A DNA stretch of 64,000 nt from Aurantimicrobium sp. INA4 (GCF_027924525.1 NZ_AP027040.1:1054001-1118000); one strand, 5' to 3'; positions 20,104 through 30,721 are shown, numbered from the stretch's first letter. Numbers and translations: made by a program. The notes: generated by a model from the letters alone, not told the origin.

Positions 20104-21798
20104 TTACCCAGTAATCGCACCCTCTGATGCGGAATGAACCAGCTTGGAGTACTTAGCAAGTACACCTCTGGTGTAACGCGGAGGGAGCGGAGCCCAGCCG
20201 ATTCGGCGAGCTTCGAGCTCTGATTCGTCGACGAGTAAGTCGAGCGTCCGAGCTGCGATATCGACCCGTATGAGATCACCATCGCGCACGAGGGCAACGG
20301 GTCCACCGTCAACTGCCTCGGGAGCTATATGGCCGATACACAGTCCGGTTGTGCCGCCTGAGAATCGTCCGTCTGTCAATAGTAGAACATCTTTACCCAG
20401 TCCCGCACCCTTGATGGCAGCAGTAATTGCTAACATCTCGCGCATACCGGGGCCACCCTTAGGGCCTTCGTAGCGGATGAGAACGATGTCGCCCTTCTTG
20501 ATGCTGCCTTCGGTGAGGGCATCCATTGCGGCGCGTTCGCGCTCAAATACGCGGGCAGGGCCTTCAAATACATCTAAATCAAACCCTGCAGTCTTCACCA
20601 CAGCTCCTTCGGGAGCCAGAGTTCCATGCAGAATCGAAATTCCGCCTGTTGCGTGGATGGGGTTATCCAGAGTGCGGATAACTTCACCATCAAGAGGCAT
20701 GAGATTCAACTCTTCAAGGTTTTCGGCCATGGTCTTACCAGTAACCGTCATCACATCACCATGCATCAAACCTGCGTCGAGAAGAGCCTTCATCACGACA
20801 GGGACACCACCAACACGGTCAACATCGTTCATGACGTACTGACCGAAAGGCTTGAGGTCACCGATGTGGGGAACCTTGTCAGCAATTTTGTTGAAGTCAT
20901 CCAGAGTGAGATCAACGTCTGCTTCACGTGCAATGGCAAGCAGGTGAAGAATGGCGTTGGTCGATCCACCAAAAGCCATCAAAACAGCGATTGCGTTTTC
21001 GAACGCTTTTCTGGTCATGATGTCTCGCGCAGTAATTCCCTGACGAATCAGGTTGACAACCGCTTCACCTGAACGGTGAGCGTAGTAGTCACGGCGGCGG
21101 TCTGCACTGGGTGGGGCTGCAGAACCTGGCAGGCTCATGCCGAGTGCTTCAGCGATGGAGGCCATGGTGTTGGCGGTGTACATTCCGCCACACGCACCCT
21201 CACCGGGGCAGATAGCGCGCTCAATACGATCGAGGTCTTCTTCGCTCATGGTGCCGGCCTTGCAGGCACCCACAGCTTCAAAAGCGTCGATGATGGTGAC
21301 GTTCTTTTCGGTGCCGTCAGAAAGACGTACCCAACCAGGGGCAATAGATCCTGCGTAGAGGAAGACAGAGGCCAGATCTAGACGTGCAGCAGCCATCAAC
21401 ATGCCTGGAAGTGACTTGTCACACCCAGCCAAGAGAACAGAACCGTCGAGGCGCTCTGCCTGCATGACTGTTTCAACCGAGTCAGCAATGACCTCACGAG
21501 ATACCAGAGAGAAGTGCATTCCCTCGTGGCCCATGGAAATACCGTCTGAAACCGAGACTGTTCCGAATTGGAGTGGGTACCCACCGCCGGAGTGCACGCC
21601 TTCTTTACAGGCCTGTGCCAGTCGGTCGAGGCTGAGGTTGCAGGGGGTTATTTCATTCCACGAGCTGGCAACACCAATCTGGGGTTTGCTCCAGTCTTCG
21701 TCTCCCATACCAACAGCACGAAGCATTCCTCGAGAGGCGGCTTTTTCAATACCGTCTGTAACGTCGCGACTACGTGGTTTCATGTCGTTTTCTGGCAT
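20104..21798 (-). CDS. ilvD: Dihydroxy-acid dehydratase
   Basis: IlvD dehydrates dihydroxy acids to the keto acids used by IlvE. The 564-residue protein has the iron-sulfur and substrate cysteines in [14 protein letters not shown] and [27 protein letters not shown], and the C-terminal [16 protein letters not shown]. All three cluster cysteines (one in the upstream TPCN, residues 52-55) are present. The ATG at 21798 has no Shine-Dalgarno sequence, but TAGACT lies 7 bases before it. It starts the ilvD-ilvBNC run and is divergent from the TIM-barrel gene. Confidence 0.95.
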   Translation of the reverse strand: MPENDMKPRSRDVTDGIEKAASRGMLRAVGMGDEDWSKPQIGVASSWNEITPCNLSLDRLAQACKEGVHSGGGYPLQFGTVSVSDGISMGHEGMHFSLVSREVIADSVETVMQAERLDGSVLLAGCDKSLPGMLMAAARLDLASVFLYAGSIAPGWVRLSDGTEKNVTIIDAFEAVGACKAGTMSEEDLDRIERAICPGEGACGGMYTANTMASIAEALGMSLPGSAAPPSADRRRDYYAHRSGEAVVNLIRQGITARDIMTRKAFENAIAVLMAFGGSTNAILHLLAIAREADVDLTLDDFNKIADKVPHIGDLKPFGQYVMNDVDRVGGVPVVMKALLDAGLMHGDVMTVTGKTMAENLEELNLMPLDGEVIRTLDNPIHATGGISILHGTLAPEGAVVKTAGFDLDVFEGPARVFERERAAMDALTEGSIKKGDIVLIRYEGPKGGPGMREMLAITAAIKGAGLGKDVLLLTDGRFSGGTTGLCIGHIAPEAVDGGPVALVRDGDLIRVDIAARTLDLLVDESELEARRIGWAPLPPRYTRGVLAKYSKLVHSASEGAITG

Positions 21799-21805
21799 AG
21801 CTCTA

Positions 21806-21811
21806 AGTCTA
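21806..21811 (-). promoter_or_regulatory. ilvD: -10 box of ilvD (TAGACT), leaderless type
   Basis: TAGACT is followed by 7 bases and then the ilvD ATG. There is no other start signal in the gap, so the whole ilv run probably starts from a leaderless transcript. Confidence 0.5.
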
Positions 21812-21907
21812 CGGCCTTCACAGGCTGAGAAAATTCCCGCGCAATACTCCCGGTTAATTCACAGCCCATATGGCGAGAACTCCCCCACAGCACCCAGCTT
21901 GGGCAAC

Positions 21908-21913
21908 TAGGCT
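21908..21913 (+). promoter_or_regulatory. -10 box (TAGGCT) of the TIM-barrel/murE pair
   Basis: TAGGCT is followed by GGAACAA and the ATG at 21921. This spacing helps decide the start of the downstream gene. Confidence 0.5.
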
Positions 21914-21920
21914 GGAACAA

Positions 21921-22724
21921 ATGATTCAAGTTGGAATGAGCGCTTCCTGCGTATACCCCCTGGCCTGTGAGGATGGCTTTCGTTTCGCAAACCTAGCCGG
22001 TTATGACGGGGTCGAGGTGATGGTCACGCGCGAACCTGTTACTCAAAGCGTCGATGGTCTCAAAAAGCTCATAGACACCTACGAGATGCCTGTGCTCTCT
22101 ATTCACGCTCCGGTCTTACTTCTCACCCACTTTGTCTGGGGCCGTGATCCTCAAATTAAGCTCGAAAAGTCTGCAGAACTAGCTGTAAACGTCGGTGCCA
22201 GCACAGTTGTGGTTCACCCGCCTTTCCGCTGGCAATCCACTTATGCCGACAAGTTTTTAGACATCGTTCGCCAAACCAGCGAGAACACCGGCGTCACGAT
22301 CGCCGTTGAAAACATGTTCCCCTGGAAGGTTCGAAACTCCCAGATGCAGGCCTATGCACCGGGACCAGACCCTCGTGAACTCGACTGTGATGCCATTACT
22401 CTCGATTTTTCTCACGCTGCTCTCTCTGGCCACGACAGTATGGAACTGACGTTGGAATACGGCGAGCGCCTGCGCCATGTCCACCTCACTGATGGATCAG
22501 CTGCAGCAGATGACAACCGTATTTTCGATGAGCACCTACTTCCCGGTTACGGTAAACAGCCCGTGGCGGAAGTCCTGCAACATCTGGCTGCTCAGGAGTG
22601 GGATGGACACGTGGTTGCAGAGGTCAATACTCGTAAAGCCAAGTCGGAGGAAGAAAGACTAAGCCTCTTGGTTGAAACCCTCGATTTTGCTCGCTTGCAT
22701 TTAGGGCAGACTGTTTCACTATGA
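21921..22724 (+). CDS. Sugar phosphate isomerase/epimerase-like TIM-barrel protein
   Basis: The 267-residue protein belongs to the xylose-isomerase-like/AP-endonuclease-2 TIM-barrel group; the substrate is unknown. Features are MSASCVYPLACEDGFRFANLAGYDGVEVMV at the N-terminus, LSIHAP, VVHPPFRWQ, AVENMFPW and the late metal ligands in LDFSHA, HVHLTDG and HLLPGYG. The frame extends up to 21870, but the ATG at 21921 gives the family N-terminus and matches the -10 box 7 bases upstream. The stop overlaps the start of the MurE-type gene (ATGA), so the two are translationally coupled; a metabolic link is not known. Confidence 0.82.
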   Translation: MIQVGMSASCVYPLACEDGFRFANLAGYDGVEVMVTREPVTQSVDGLKKLIDTYEMPVLSIHAPVLLLTHFVWGRDPQIKLEKSAELAVNVGASTVVVHPPFRWQSTYADKFLDIVRQTSENTGVTIAVENMFPWKVRNSQMQAYAPGPDPRELDCDAITLDFSHAALSGHDSMELTLEYGERLRHVHLTDGSAAADDNRIFDEHLLPGYGKQPVAEVLQHLAAQEWDGHVVAEVNTRKAKSEEERLSLLVETLDFARLHLGQTVSL

Positions 22725-24232
22725 CCGCAACACCCCGTAGCCTGAACCTCGCGGAGGTTGACTCGGCATGGGGTCCCCAGGTTGTTGAGGGTAACCGCCT
22801 CGTTCAAGACTCTCGCCAGATCCAGACCGGTGATGTGTTCGTTGCTATGGGAAGCACCGGAGCGTCAGGCCATGAGTTTATTGAGCAAGCAATCAGTAAA
22901 GGCGCCAACACCGTTGTGGTTGATCAGCAGTGGGGCAAGGAAGCACTCGAAATTGCGCAGCGGCTTCAGTTTTCCGGCGAGGTCATCCCAGTTCCTCACC
23001 TCTGGAAGGAACTCCCTCGCATTGCAGATGCTTTCTGGGGTTTTCCTTCCCACAATCTGACCATCGTGGGGGTAACTGGCACGAACGGGAAAACCTCTGT
23101 GGTTCAGCTACTTGTTCAGGCTTGGGATCATCTGGGATTGCGGTGTGCAAGCATTGGCACACTGGGCGTGGGCGTTCATGGTCAAAAACTTGTCTCTACC
23201 GGACTAACTACGCCATCAGTCAGCCAGGTTCATGAAATCTTGGCTTCATTTGTTGACGCCGGGGTGACGCATGTGGGCATCGAGGTGAGTTCACACGCTC
23301 TCGAACAGCAGCGCGTCGGAGCAGTTCGTTTCGCACAGGTAGCCTTTACCAATTTGACTCGTGATCATCTTGATTTCCACGGCACGATGGAAGCCTATGC
23401 AGCAGCCAAGGAGAAGATCTTTGAGCTCGCTGGCACGCCTGCCGCGGTTCTCAACATCGACGATGCCTATGGCGAAAAGATGTTCAACACCTTCCTTCCT
23501 ACTCGCGCAGTGCTCGGTGTGAGCTCTGCCGCACATCCCCAGTCCTCCATCACGGCCCACAATGTCCAGCTCGCTGCCAGTGGTTTAGCGTGTGACATCG
23601 AGTTTGAAGGAGAAATTGCCTCCGTGTCGAGCTCGCTGGTGGGCAGATTTAACGTAGACAATCTGCTGCTCACCTCAGGCATTTTGCTGTCCGAAGGATT
23701 CACTGCGCACCAGATCGTGGAGGTGCTTCCACAGTTAACTCCCGTCTTTGGTCGCATGAACAAGATTCAGCCCACCTCTGACTCCCCACTGGTCATCATC
23801 GATTACGCGCACACCCCCGATGCTTTACAACAGGGCTTAGCTGCGTTGGCCGATTACAACTTCAAACGGATCATCACCGTGTTTGGGTGCACAGGCGATC
23901 GGGATGCGGGCAAACGCCCCGAGATGGCCGCTATTGCGGAAAGCGCATCTGATCTCGTGATTGTCACTGATGATGATGTGCACCACGAAGATGGCGACAA
24001 GATTGTGGCTGATATCCGTAGAGGTTTTCAGAATCCTGACGCAGTTATTGAACGTCGTGACCGCGGCGAGGCACTCCACTACGCAATATCTCACGCCACC
24101 GCTGGTGATGTGGTGTTCATCGCCGGTAAGGGGCATGAAGAATTTTTTGTCGTCGGAGACGACCTCGTTCCCTTCAGTGACACGGCAGTGGCCGAAGAAT
24201 TGCTTGCACGCAAAGCAGCTGGAAAGCTTTAG
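22721..24232 (+). CDS. murE: MurE-type UDP-MurNAc-dipeptide ligase
   Basis: Mur ligases of this type add the third amino acid of the peptidoglycan stem to UDP-MurNAc-L-Ala-D-Glu with ATP. The 503-residue protein has an N-terminal UDP-binding domain ([14 protein letters not shown]), the P-loop VTGTNGKTS near residue 119, the carbamylated-lysine region [24 protein letters not shown], the C-terminal-domain start [12 protein letters not shown], and [14 protein letters not shown]. The specificity loop, DNPR in meso-DAP enzymes, reads TDDDVHHED. Microbacteriaceae use Lys, Orn or diaminobutyrate at this position, so another diamino acid is likely. It overlaps prfB by 4 bases at the 3' end. Confidence 0.88.
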   Translation: MTATPRSLNLAEVDSAWGPQVVEGNRLVQDSRQIQTGDVFVAMGSTGASGHEFIEQAISKGANTVVVDQQWGKEALEIAQRLQFSGEVIPVPHLWKELPRIADAFWGFPSHNLTIVGVTGTNGKTSVVQLLVQAWDHLGLRCASIGTLGVGVHGQKLVSTGLTTPSVSQVHEILASFVDAGVTHVGIEVSSHALEQQRVGAVRFAQVAFTNLTRDHLDFHGTMEAYAAAKEKIFELAGTPAAVLNIDDAYGEKMFNTFLPTRAVLGVSSAAHPQSSITAHNVQLAASGLACDIEFEGEIASVSSSLVGRFNVDNLLLTSGILLSEGFTAHQIVEVLPQLTPVFGRMNKIQPTSDSPLVIIDYAHTPDALQQGLAALADYNFKRIITVFGCTGDRDAGKRPEMAAIAESASDLVIVTDDDVHHEDGDKIVADIRRGFQNPDAVIERRDRGEALHYAISHATAGDVVFIAGKGHEEFFVVGDDLVPFSDTAVAEELLARKAAGKL

Positions 24233-25338
24233 CGAGTTTCTGCTGACTTTCTCCAGCGAATACCTGCCGCAATAAAGCCATCTAGATCCCCGTCAAAAAC
24301 GTGGGTGGGGTTATTGACTTCATATTCGGAACGCAAATCTTTGACCATTTGATAGGGCGCGAGAACGTAGCTGCGCATCTGGTCTCCCCAACTAGCTGTG
24401 ATGTTTCCAGCAAGTTCCTTCTTTTTTGCGTTTTCTTCTTCACGCTGCAGCAATAACAAACGTGAGGTGAGCACGCGCATAGCAGCGGCACGGTTTTGAA
24501 TTTGGCTCTTCTCGTTCTGGCAGCTCACCACGATTCCGGTTGGCAAGTGCGTAATGCGCACCGCAGAATCGGTGGTGTTCACAGACTGGCCACCTGGACC
24601 ACTCGAACGGAAGACATCAACCCGAATATCATTTTCAGGAATTTCTATCGCGGCAGACTCCGGCATCAAGGGAACGACTTCAACGGCGGCAAAGGAAGTT
24701 TGCCGTTTCCCTGCCGAGTTGAACGGGCTCATTCGCACCAAACGGTGCGTACCAGCTTCGACGGACAATGTTCCAAATGCGTAGGGCGCATCCACTTCGA
24801 AAGTTGCGGATTTGATGCCGGCTTCTTCGGCATAGCTGGTGTCAAGAACATTGACGGTGTAATTGTGCTTCTCTGCCCAGCGCAGATACATTCGCAACAG
24901 CATTTCAGCGAAGTCTGCAGCATCGACTCCCCCGGCACCTGAACGTATGGTGACCACTGCTGGATATGAGTCATATTCACCGTTGAGCAGTGTCTGAACT
25001 TCGAGCTCACCCAGAACAGCAGTAATGGATTCCAGTTCAGCCTGTGCCTCTTTGGCTGAGTCTTCATCTCCTGCTTCGTTGGCTAATTCGACCAAAACTT
25101 CAAGATCATCCAGGCGTGAGGTAATGCTGTTGAGCTTGTTGAGTTCAGCTTGGCGGTGGCTGAGTTCACTCGTGATTTTTTGGGCATAGGCGGTGTCATC
25201 CCACAAATCGGGGGCTTCCGCTAACTCACTCAATCGAGCAATCTCAGCGTTCAACCGATCAACATCAACGACAGCAGTGATATCGGCAAAAGTCGAGCGC
25301 AGTGCACGAATATTCTCGGTGAGGTCTAGATCAAGCAT
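24229..25338 (-). CDS. prfB: Peptide chain release factor 2
   Basis: RF2 ends translation at UGA and UAA. The 369-residue protein has a coiled-coil N-terminal domain, the anticodon-like tripeptide SPF in [15 protein letters not shown], and the peptidyl-tRNA hydrolysis motif [10 protein letters not shown]. The frame is continuous from the ATG, so the +1 autoregulatory frameshift found in many prfB genes is absent. GGAG lies 5 bases before the ATG and a TAGGCT box just upstream. The usual actinobacterial neighbours ftsE-ftsX-smpB are not on the downstream side here. Confidence 0.96.
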   Translation of the reverse strand: MLDLDLTENIRALRSTFADITAVVDVDRLNAEIARLSELAEAPDLWDDTAYAQKITSELSHRQAELNKLNSITSRLDDLEVLVELANEAGDEDSAKEAQAELESITAVLGELEVQTLLNGEYDSYPAVVTIRSGAGGVDAADFAEMLLRMYLRWAEKHNYTVNVLDTSYAEEAGIKSATFEVDAPYAFGTLSVEAGTHRLVRMSPFNSAGKRQTSFAAVEVVPLMPESAAIEIPENDIRVDVFRSSGPGGQSVNTTDSAVRITHLPTGIVVSCQNEKSQIQNRAAAMRVLTSRLLLLQREEENAKKKELAGNITASWGDQMRSYVLAPYQMVKDLRSEYEVNNPTHVFDGDLDGFIAAGIRWRKSAETR

Positions 25339-25387
25339 TATGTCTCCAGCCTACCGGCCGAGTCCTGGGCGTAGGCTTGGGCTAGAC

Positions 25388-26656
25388 ATGACTTCTTCCG
25401 GTGCCCCATTTCAGCTGCGTCAAGCAGCACTTCCGGTCTACCTCCCCACGCTGCTATTTGCTGCTGGTGAGGCCGCATTCATCCCCATCGTCCCGGTTAT
25501 CGCTCAAAATGTTGGGGCAAATCTTGCGACAGCAGGATTGGTTGCGGGGATGCTTACCCTCGGCATCGTTACCGGAGATATCCCCAGCGGATGGATCATT
25601 TCCCGCATAGGCGAACGGATGGCCATGTTGTGGTCCACCCTCGTCGCGCTGCTGGGAACAGCACTAGCTCTAGCTGCAACAACACCCCTGATTCTTGGTG
25701 CTGGAATATTCCTGATCGGTTTAGCAACCAGCGCATTCGCGCTGGCTAGACATGCCTTTCTGACGAGTTTTGTGCCGCTGCACTATCGCGCACGTGCCCT
25801 CTCAACGTTGGGAGGAATGTTTCGTGCAGGGGCAGTGATGGGTCCATTCCTCTCGGCAGGAGTTCTTGCCCTGACAAATAATCCACTGGCTGCTTTTTGG
25901 TTGATGGCAGCATTCACCCTCTCCGCGGGGGCGGTTTTGCTGTTTATGCCCGATCCTGAGAAAACCTTCGGACACGTTACCCGCATCAAAGATGAATCAG
26001 GGGCTTCTCTAACTCCGGGGGAAATCGAAGTCGAGAAAGAAACTCACGGCCTCATGGCAACCATCAACAAGAACAAAGCAATACTCACAAAGCTGGGAGT
26101 GGCCTCTGCCTTGGTTATGGCTTTGCGTTCAGGACGTGCCGTGATTTTCCCGCTGTGGGCGGTCAGTATCGGAATCAAAGATTCGGACACTGCGTTGATT
26201 ATTGGTTTAGCAACCGCGGTTGATTTTGCCCTGTTCTTTACCAGCGGTCAGATTATGGACAAATGGGGACGACTTGCCTCCATCGTTCCCTCCATGATCA
26301 TCATGTCGGTGGCTTTACTCGCATTGGCACCAACACATGATCTACCCACCAACGTGTTGTGGTTTGTCCTCACGATTTTCTTATTCGCCATAGGTAATGG
26401 CATCGGTTCAGGAATTTTGTTGACCCTAGCTTCAGACCTCGCCAACAAAGACAACCCTGCACCCTTCTTGGGTGCGTGGCGTTTCATCACTGATTCCGGT
26501 GCAGCACTGGCCCCGTTAGGTATTTCTGCACTCACGGCAGCACTGTCACTCGCTGTGGCATCTGCCGTCACCGGTGTTGCCGGACTTATCGGCGTAGTGA
26601 TGATGTTGGTTTGTGTTCCGAGGTATTTACCTCGGAACAAGAACCTAGCTCCCTGA
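25388..26656 (+). CDS. MFS transporter
   Basis: The 422-residue protein has about twelve membrane segments with a longer cytosolic loop after the sixth (DPEKTFGHVTRIKDESG…), as is normal for the major facilitator superfamily. The loop between segments 2 and 3 carries DIPSGWIISRIGERMAM, matching the family's G-x-x-x-D-R-x-G-R-R motif. It is probably a drug or metabolite exporter; the substrate is unknown. The open frame begins at 25193, but that part is antisense to prfB; the ATG at 25388 directly precedes the first hydrophobic region. A TAGGCT box ends 10 bases before the ATG. The 3' end overlaps the convergent UPF0182 gene by 12 bases. Confidence 0.85.
   Translation: MTSSGAPFQLRQAALPVYLPTLLFAAGEAAFIPIVPVIAQNVGANLATAGLVAGMLTLGIVTGDIPSGWIISRIGERMAMLWSTLVALLGTALALAATTPLILGAGIFLIGLATSAFALARHAFLTSFVPLHYRARALSTLGGMFRAGAVMGPFLSAGVLALTNNPLAAFWLMAAFTLSAGAVLLFMPDPEKTFGHVTRIKDESGASLTPGEIEVEKETHGLMATINKNKAILTKLGVASALVMALRSGRAVIFPLWAVSIGIKDSDTALIIGLATAVDFALFFTSGQIMDKWGRLASIVPSMIIMSVALLALAPTHDLPTNVLWFVLTIFLFAIGNGIGSGILLTLASDLANKDNPAPFLGAWRFITDSGAALAPLGISALTAALSLAVASAVTGVAGLIGVVMMLVCVPRYLPRNKNLAP
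26615..26638. terminator. Palindrome at the junction of two convergent genes
   Basis: GTTCCGAGGTA and TACCTCGGAAC form a perfect 11-base-pair stem with a 2-base loop. It lies inside the last codons of the MFS gene and 7 bases past the stop of the UPF0182 gene. There is no T run, so it may be a two-way terminator or an RNA 3'-end stabiliser. Confidence 0.45.
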
Positions 26657-29524
26657 GGCTGACAATGCTCGGCTGAGTGCATCAGTCAAAGCAGCATCTG
26701 CCGCACCGTAGGCAGCCCAGTCTCCAGCTACTCGAGCAGCTTCACGGTCTGTGAGTGCCTTCTGTGCATCCTTAAGAGCCTTGGTCAGTTCAGGGTTTGA
26801 CGTGCTTCCACCAGAACCACCGGCAGGGTCGTTCTCTGGTGGCTGTGCACCCTCGTTTGTGGGTTGGTCTACGCCTGCATTACCGCCGAAGAGAACATCG
26901 AGAGCTTCTGGCAGGGTGTCTTCGAAGGCGATCTGGTCACCGAAGGCAACAAGGATCTTCTTCAACAGCGGGTAGCTCGTGTTACCAGTGGACTGAACAT
27001 AGACCGGCTGGACATAGAGCAGACCGCCACCAACTGGAAGTGTGAGCAGGTTTCCCTTGAGCACGTTGGTCGAACCCTGTGACAACAGGTTCAATTCCTT
27101 CGACACGTCAGGGTCAGCGTTGAAGTTGTTCTGAACCTGTCCAGGACCTGGAACGGTAACAACCTTAGGAAGTGTCAGCAAGCGAAGCTTTCCATACTCC
27201 TCTGATTTCTTTCCTGCCTCAGTTCCCGCATCTGAGTTGGCAACAAGGTAACCGGTCAGCACGTTACGACTGGACGTACCAGTTGCCTTAGGAATAAAGG
27301 TGGAGTAAATCGAGTACGCAGGAGCATCCGCGCCAGGAACCTTCATGGTTAGGTAATAGGGCGACTGATACTTGGTTGCATCAGATGCCTCGGTGGGATC
27401 GTTAGGGGTAACCCATGCGTCGTCACCTGAGTAGAAGGAGCCCGGGTCAGTCACGTGGTACTGACCCAAAATGGAACGCTGTGCTTTGAACAGGTCCGTG
27501 GGGTATCGAACATGGCTCATCAAATCAGCAGACATTTCACTGATGGGCTTGATGTTGGAGGGGTAAATCTTCTGCCATGTCTTCAACACAGCATCTTCTT
27601 CATCCCATGCATACAGGGTGACTGAACCGTCATAGCCATCCACTGTTGCTTTGACCGAGTTTCGGATGTAGTTGACGTTATCGAGCACAAACGCACTTGC
27701 GGGTTGTGGCTGGTCGCTGATGGCTGCCGAGAGGCTCTCCATCTTGGAGTAGGGATAGTTTGCACTTGTGGTGTAACCGTCAATTACCCACAGAATTCGA
27801 CCATCAACCACAGTGGGATAGGGGTCAGAATCCAAGGTCAGATATGGAGCTACTTTCTGAACGCGCTCACGAGGATTGCGGTCATAAATGATTTGTGAGT
27901 CATTGGTGACAGCGTCCGAAAGAAGGATCTCTTCGCTTTGGAACTTCAGTGCATAGACAAGACGGTTGAACACGTTTTCTAACTTGGGTCCACCATCACC
28001 GGCAAAGGTGTTGTAAACCTGTTCGTTTTCTCCGCTAGCTGCAGGGTAGTCAAGTTCAACTGGCTTAGTGCTGGAGGTTCCACCCACGATGGAATACAAC
28101 GGAGAGTTCTCGCCGAAGTAAATGCGTGGTTCGAATTCACCAAGTTCACCGGTTGAAGGAATACCGGCTTGCAGGAAGACGGGCTGACCGTCGCTGGAAC
28201 GTTCTGTTCCATATGCAGCAACGAGGCCATAACCATGGGTGTAAACCAGAGTGTTGTTGTACCAACTCTGGTTACTTCCCACACCAGCCTGGTTAAGCTC
28301 ACGGACAGCTACAACAGAGTCTTGGGACTTTCCATCGATGGTGTAGCGGTCAACATCTAGCTCACCCGGGAATGCGTAGTACTGCTTGAACTGCTCAAGC
28401 TGAGCAAAAGATGCACTCACAAGTGCAGGGTCAATGATTCGGATACTTGCTGTGGTTTCAGCGTCTGCACGCAAAGCACCAGGGGTTGCATCAGTGGTGG
28501 CGTTATAGGACGACGCATCAATATCTGCAACCCCATACGCTTCACGTGTGAGTTCAATGTTCCGGGCAATGTAGGGAGCTTCCAGGCTTCGCTCGGAAGG
28601 ATCAACGACAAATCGCTGCATCACCCAGGGGTAACCCATGGTGAGGACAAGACCGGCAATGACGAGCATTGCGGTACCAATCAGAGACAGACGCCAACGG
28701 CCAGTAAAGGCGGTAACTATGAAGAGCAGGGCAACCAGAAGAGCAATCAGTGAGAGGATCTGAAGTCCAGGGATGGTTGCGTTTACATCTGTGTATCCAG
28801 CGCCTGTGATTAAACCGGTGTCGTTGTTCAAGGTTGCATATTGATCAAGCCAAATGCTCACACCTTGAAGAGCGATGTAGATTGCGGCAGTGATTGCCAG
28901 CTGAATGCGAGCTGCCTTGGCCACACGTAGCTCGCGACGAACAATCGCGATCGAACCATATACATAGTTGGTAATGAGTGCGGCCAAACCACACAGCAAC
29001 ACAATTGCCGAGAACAGGGAAACAACAGCTCTGAAGAAGGGCAGATCAAAGAGGTAGAACGAAATGTCCATCTTGAACTGAGGATCCACAGTTCCTGTGG
29101 GGACACCATTGAACCAGAGCATTGCCAGCGGCCAGCGGGTCGCAGTCGATAAACCAGCGAACACACCCAGAAGCGCGGGGACACCCCAGGTCAGCAGTTT
29201 GCGTAAGGGTTCAATGACATCCTGATAGCGATCCAGCTGAGAATTCAGGCGCGCATAAACAGGACGACTTCTGTAAGCAATCTCGATCGAGAGCCATACT
29301 GGTACCGCCATGGCAATAAACCCAGCAACAAAGAAACCAGCGGCAGCAAACCATTGTGTGGTGAGGACGTTGAGGAAGCCCAGCTGGTCGTACCAGAGGA
29401 TATCTGCATAGACGCTGGCGAACGCGAAGAACACAACAAGGAGGACCACCAAAATACCGACGGTGATGGCCACAGGCCCACGGTTGCCCAGGCGTCGGAT
29501 TGGAGACGTTGATGCATTACTCAC
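26645..29524 (-). CDS. UPF0182 family large membrane protein
   Basis: UPF0182 (COG1615) proteins are large actinobacterial and cyanobacterial membrane proteins of unknown function. The 959-residue product has seven hydrophobic segments in the first 310 residues, the family string SVYADILWYDQLGF near 37-50 and MDISFYLFDLPFFRAV near 152, then a large extracytoplasmic domain rich in Tyr, Asp and Ser. The last 70 residues are low-complexity (PPENDPAGGSGG) followed by an Ala-rich coiled coil. Start is GTG with GAGG 7 bases upstream. M. tuberculosis has the same neighbour order (Rv3193c beside the PDZ protease Rv3194c). Confidence 0.92.
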   Translation of the reverse strand: MSNASTSPIRRLGNRGPVAITVGILVVLLVVFFAFASVYADILWYDQLGFLNVLTTQWFAAAGFFVAGFIAMAVPVWLSIEIAYRSRPVYARLNSQLDRYQDVIEPLRKLLTWGVPALLGVFAGLSTATRWPLAMLWFNGVPTGTVDPQFKMDISFYLFDLPFFRAVVSLFSAIVLLCGLAALITNYVYGSIAIVRRELRVAKAARIQLAITAAIYIALQGVSIWLDQYATLNNDTGLITGAGYTDVNATIPGLQILSLIALLVALLFIVTAFTGRWRLSLIGTAMLVIAGLVLTMGYPWVMQRFVVDPSERSLEAPYIARNIELTREAYGVADIDASSYNATTDATPGALRADAETTASIRIIDPALVSASFAQLEQFKQYYAFPGELDVDRYTIDGKSQDSVVAVRELNQAGVGSNQSWYNNTLVYTHGYGLVAAYGTERSSDGQPVFLQAGIPSTGELGEFEPRIYFGENSPLYSIVGGTSSTKPVELDYPAASGENEQVYNTFAGDGGPKLENVFNRLVYALKFQSEEILLSDAVTNDSQIIYDRNPRERVQKVAPYLTLDSDPYPTVVDGRILWVIDGYTTSANYPYSKMESLSAAISDQPQPASAFVLDNVNYIRNSVKATVDGYDGSVTLYAWDEEDAVLKTWQKIYPSNIKPISEMSADLMSHVRYPTDLFKAQRSILGQYHVTDPGSFYSGDDAWVTPNDPTEASDATKYQSPYYLTMKVPGADAPAYSIYSTFIPKATGTSSRNVLTGYLVANSDAGTEAGKKSEEYGKLRLLTLPKVVTVPGPGQVQNNFNADPDVSKELNLLSQGSTNVLKGNLLTLPVGGGLLYVQPVYVQSTGNTSYPLLKKILVAFGDQIAFEDTLPEALDVLFGGNAGVDQPTNEGAQPPENDPAGGSGGSTSNPELTKALKDAQKALTDREAARVAGDWAAYGAADAALTDALSRALSASGS

Positions 29525-29551
29525 GAAGTAACCTCACTCATTGTTATGGAC

Positions 29552-30721
29552 TCAATTCTGGCATGTGGGGAACATGTTCATTTCGGCATTCATTGCTGCT
29601 GCCTTATCCCCGTGTTTTTCGACGAAGTTGATAACGTTGATGGCTTCATCCAGGGTGGAAACCGCAAAAACACTGACTCCGCTAGGAACGTGACCTACTA
29701 CTTCGTCACAGTTATCAACCGGTGCGAGGAAGTAGTCGGCTCCAGCTTTCTGGGCGCCATACAGCTTTTGGCGAATACCGCCAATGGGGCCCACATTTCC
29801 TTGGGCATCAATGGTTCCCGTTCCAGCAAAGTGATTTCCTGCGGTCATCTCATCTGGAGTGAGCTTGTCGATAATTCCCAACGCAAACATCATTCCGGCG
29901 CTGGGGCCACCAACGTCATCTAGCCGGATTTTGACCTCAAAAGGGAAGTCATATTTTGCTGTGGCACCAATTCCCAACACTGTGTTGCCGTCAACATCGA
30001 TGGGGGTTATCTGTGCTTCTTGAGCAACGCCCTTGCGGAGAAAACTAACTGTTCCTGGGGTTTGTGTGCCATTTTCTTTGAGCAGTTCACGCAACTGAGG
30101 GACACTCTCAACTGCGGTGCCGTTGAAGGAAGTGATGACATCCCCAATTGACAGCACACCCTTGGCTGGGGATTGATCAGTGAAGCCAAGAACTTCAACA
30201 CCCACGATGACGTCATATCCCAGATTGGTCAAAGCTGCAGCAATAGCGTCCTGCTGCGAATTAACCATCTGTGCGGTGTTGGAGGCTTCTCGTTCTTCTT
30301 TGGTTTCTTGTTTGGGAAAAATGGCTTCCAGGGGCACTACCGCTTTAGCTGGGTCGAACCACGCCGCGGCAACTTCAATCCAGGACGGAGTTTGTTCCGG
30401 ATTACCGAGCACCGAAACAGTGAGAAGGTCTAGTTCACCAGGGGTGGGGTACGTCTCAGCCCCGTCAATTGTGATCAAAGGAATTTTGATCTTCTTGTCT
30501 GCGTTATCAGGATCCGGGATTGAGACAGCACCTAAGGTGTCAAACCAGGGACCAGGCTGTTCTATGACGTAGGCAGAGGGAACAGCAGCCAAACCAACTG
30601 CTAGGACTAGAGAGCCCACAAGAAACGTGACGCCAAGAGTCCGTCGGCGTTGGGCTTTAGTTTTGTGAGGTTTATGCCCATTTTCAGGCAACCCTTGCTC
30701 GTCTGCATGGAAGAGTGTCAC
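29552..30721 (-). CDS. PDZ domain and Lon-like serine protease, membrane-anchored (YlbL type)
   Basis: The 389-residue protein has an N-terminal membrane anchor (TFLVGSLVLAVGLAAVPSAYVI, near 32-53), a PDZ domain around 200-270 (GVLSIGDVITSFNGTAV), and a Lon-type catalytic domain. The Ser-Lys dyad is visible: Ser in DDVGGPSAGMMFALG and Lys in GGIRQKLYGAQKAGAD. It should act outside the cell or at the outer membrane face; its substrates are unknown. The frame opens at 30814, but the GTG at 30721 with GGAAAGG upstream fits better and puts the charged N-terminus before the anchor. It diverges from the DUF2342 gene. Confidence 0.88.
   Translation of the reverse strand: MTLFHADEQGLPENGHKPHKTKAQRRRTLGVTFLVGSLVLAVGLAAVPSAYVIEQPGPWFDTLGAVSIPDPDNADKKIKIPLITIDGAETYPTPGELDLLTVSVLGNPEQTPSWIEVAAAWFDPAKAVVPLEAIFPKQETKEEREASNTAQMVNSQQDAIAAALTNLGYDVIVGVEVLGFTDQSPAKGVLSIGDVITSFNGTAVESVPQLRELLKENGTQTPGTVSFLRKGVAQEAQITPIDVDGNTVLGIGATAKYDFPFEVKIRLDDVGGPSAGMMFALGIIDKLTPDEMTAGNHFAGTGTIDAQGNVGPIGGIRQKLYGAQKAGADYFLAPVDNCDEVVGHVPSGVSVFAVSTLDEAINVINFVEKHGDKAAAMNAEMNMFPTCQN

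Noticed and set aside
24229..25338. Possible programmed +1 frameshift in prfB
   Set aside because: The frame is open from the ATG to the end without an internal TGA, so the autoregulatory site is not there.
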